Below are positions 63,833-64,000 of a DNA stretch of 64,000 nucleotides, in pieces; position 1 is the first letter of the stretch; each line of letters starts with the position of its first letter. Source of the DNA: Schizochytrium sp. TIO01 (Eukaryota; Sar; Bigyra; Thraustochytrida; Thraustochytriidae); contig SMSO01000032.1 in the NCBI GenBank assembly GCA_004764695.1, positions 4,012,983-4,076,982 on the forward strand. Direction: 5' to 3'. Under the pieces are notes generated by a model. That model made no database searches. It saw only the letters and a list, made by a program, of their open reading frames with translations, and was not told where the DNA came from. The position numbers were made by a program, and so were the translations under genes.

Positions 63833-64000
63833 GAAGTGCTCGGGACTCGGATTCCTCGCATTTCAAGATTGCGAAGACGGATTGCTTCAGGAGCTGTAGA
63901 ACTTGTCTCGCTGCTTGAGCATTTCCTCTGGCAGCCCCACATAACGCGCTGGTTTCCTTGCGCGAGGAGGGAAGGCGAGGTCTGGAGATTAGTTCTTGAA

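Larger units (their letters stand above)
53081..64000. other. Second gene desert, second part
   Basis: No frame carries a domain, and ORFs are at most about 125 codons with low-complexity content. Repeats: GAT/GGT (53082-53158), CT (55577-55616), GAA (about 56262-56285), AT-rich tandem units (58060-58120), CATT (60599-60651), AAAG (61186-61204) and a 12-mer AT array (63778-63832). A hairpin pair lies at 54848-54909. 57000-59500 and 63400-64000 are plain AT-rich spacer. Confidence 0.6.

Noticed and set aside
48655-64000. Search for retroelements or DNA transposons in the deserts
   Set aside because: No reverse transcriptase, integrase or transposase motif, terminal repeat pair or target-site duplication could be seen by eye.

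Overview
This is a eukaryotic nuclear window. The evidence is two canonical GT..AG introns or intron candidates, a nuclear-type tRNA-Glu, and a set of eukaryote-only proteins: homomeric acetyl-CoA carboxylase, kinesin-9, ATG13-like, FANCM-like and CYB5D1-like. Genes are long and mostly intronless, and two of them have a very strong C/G-ending codon preference. The axonemal genes (kinesin-9, CYB5D1) imply a flagellated cell. This fits a heterotrophic stramenopile, most likely a thraustochytrid/labyrinthulid. The assignment is an inference from gene style, not a database match.

Layout. Positions 1-817: nothing recognised. 818-7951 (-): one-exon acetyl-CoA carboxylase. 7952-19364: a gene desert of about 11 kb, full of microsatellites, with at best one weak small ORF beside a CTG repeat. 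19365-47000 is the gene-rich core: a multi-pass membrane protein (-), a CYB5D1-like protein (+, with a frame break at its 5' end), an ATG13-like autophagy protein (-, with a clear 121-nt intron), tRNA-Glu(CTC) (-), a fused Cas4/Dna2-like nuclease and UPF1-like helicase (+), kinesin-9/KIF9 (+), a coiled-coil protein (-), and a giant FANCM-like helicase carrying a Tudor-like segment and a PHD/extended-PHD module (+). 47275-48654 (-): homoserine O-acetyltransferase. 48655-64000: a second microsatellite-rich desert of about 15 kb with no supportable gene, but with several perfect hairpins and an apparently decayed repeat stretch.

How the genes relate. Acetyl-CoA carboxylase and homoserine acetyltransferase both consume acetyl-CoA (fatty-acid and methionine pathways). 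They share the strong codon bias and border the deserts. Two core genes concern flagella (CYB5D1-like, KIF9), two concern DNA repair or replication (nuclease-helicase, FANCM-like), and one concerns autophagy initiation. I see no operon-like logic. The most unusual items are the FANCM-chromatin-reader fusion and the four-cysteine nuclease-helicase.
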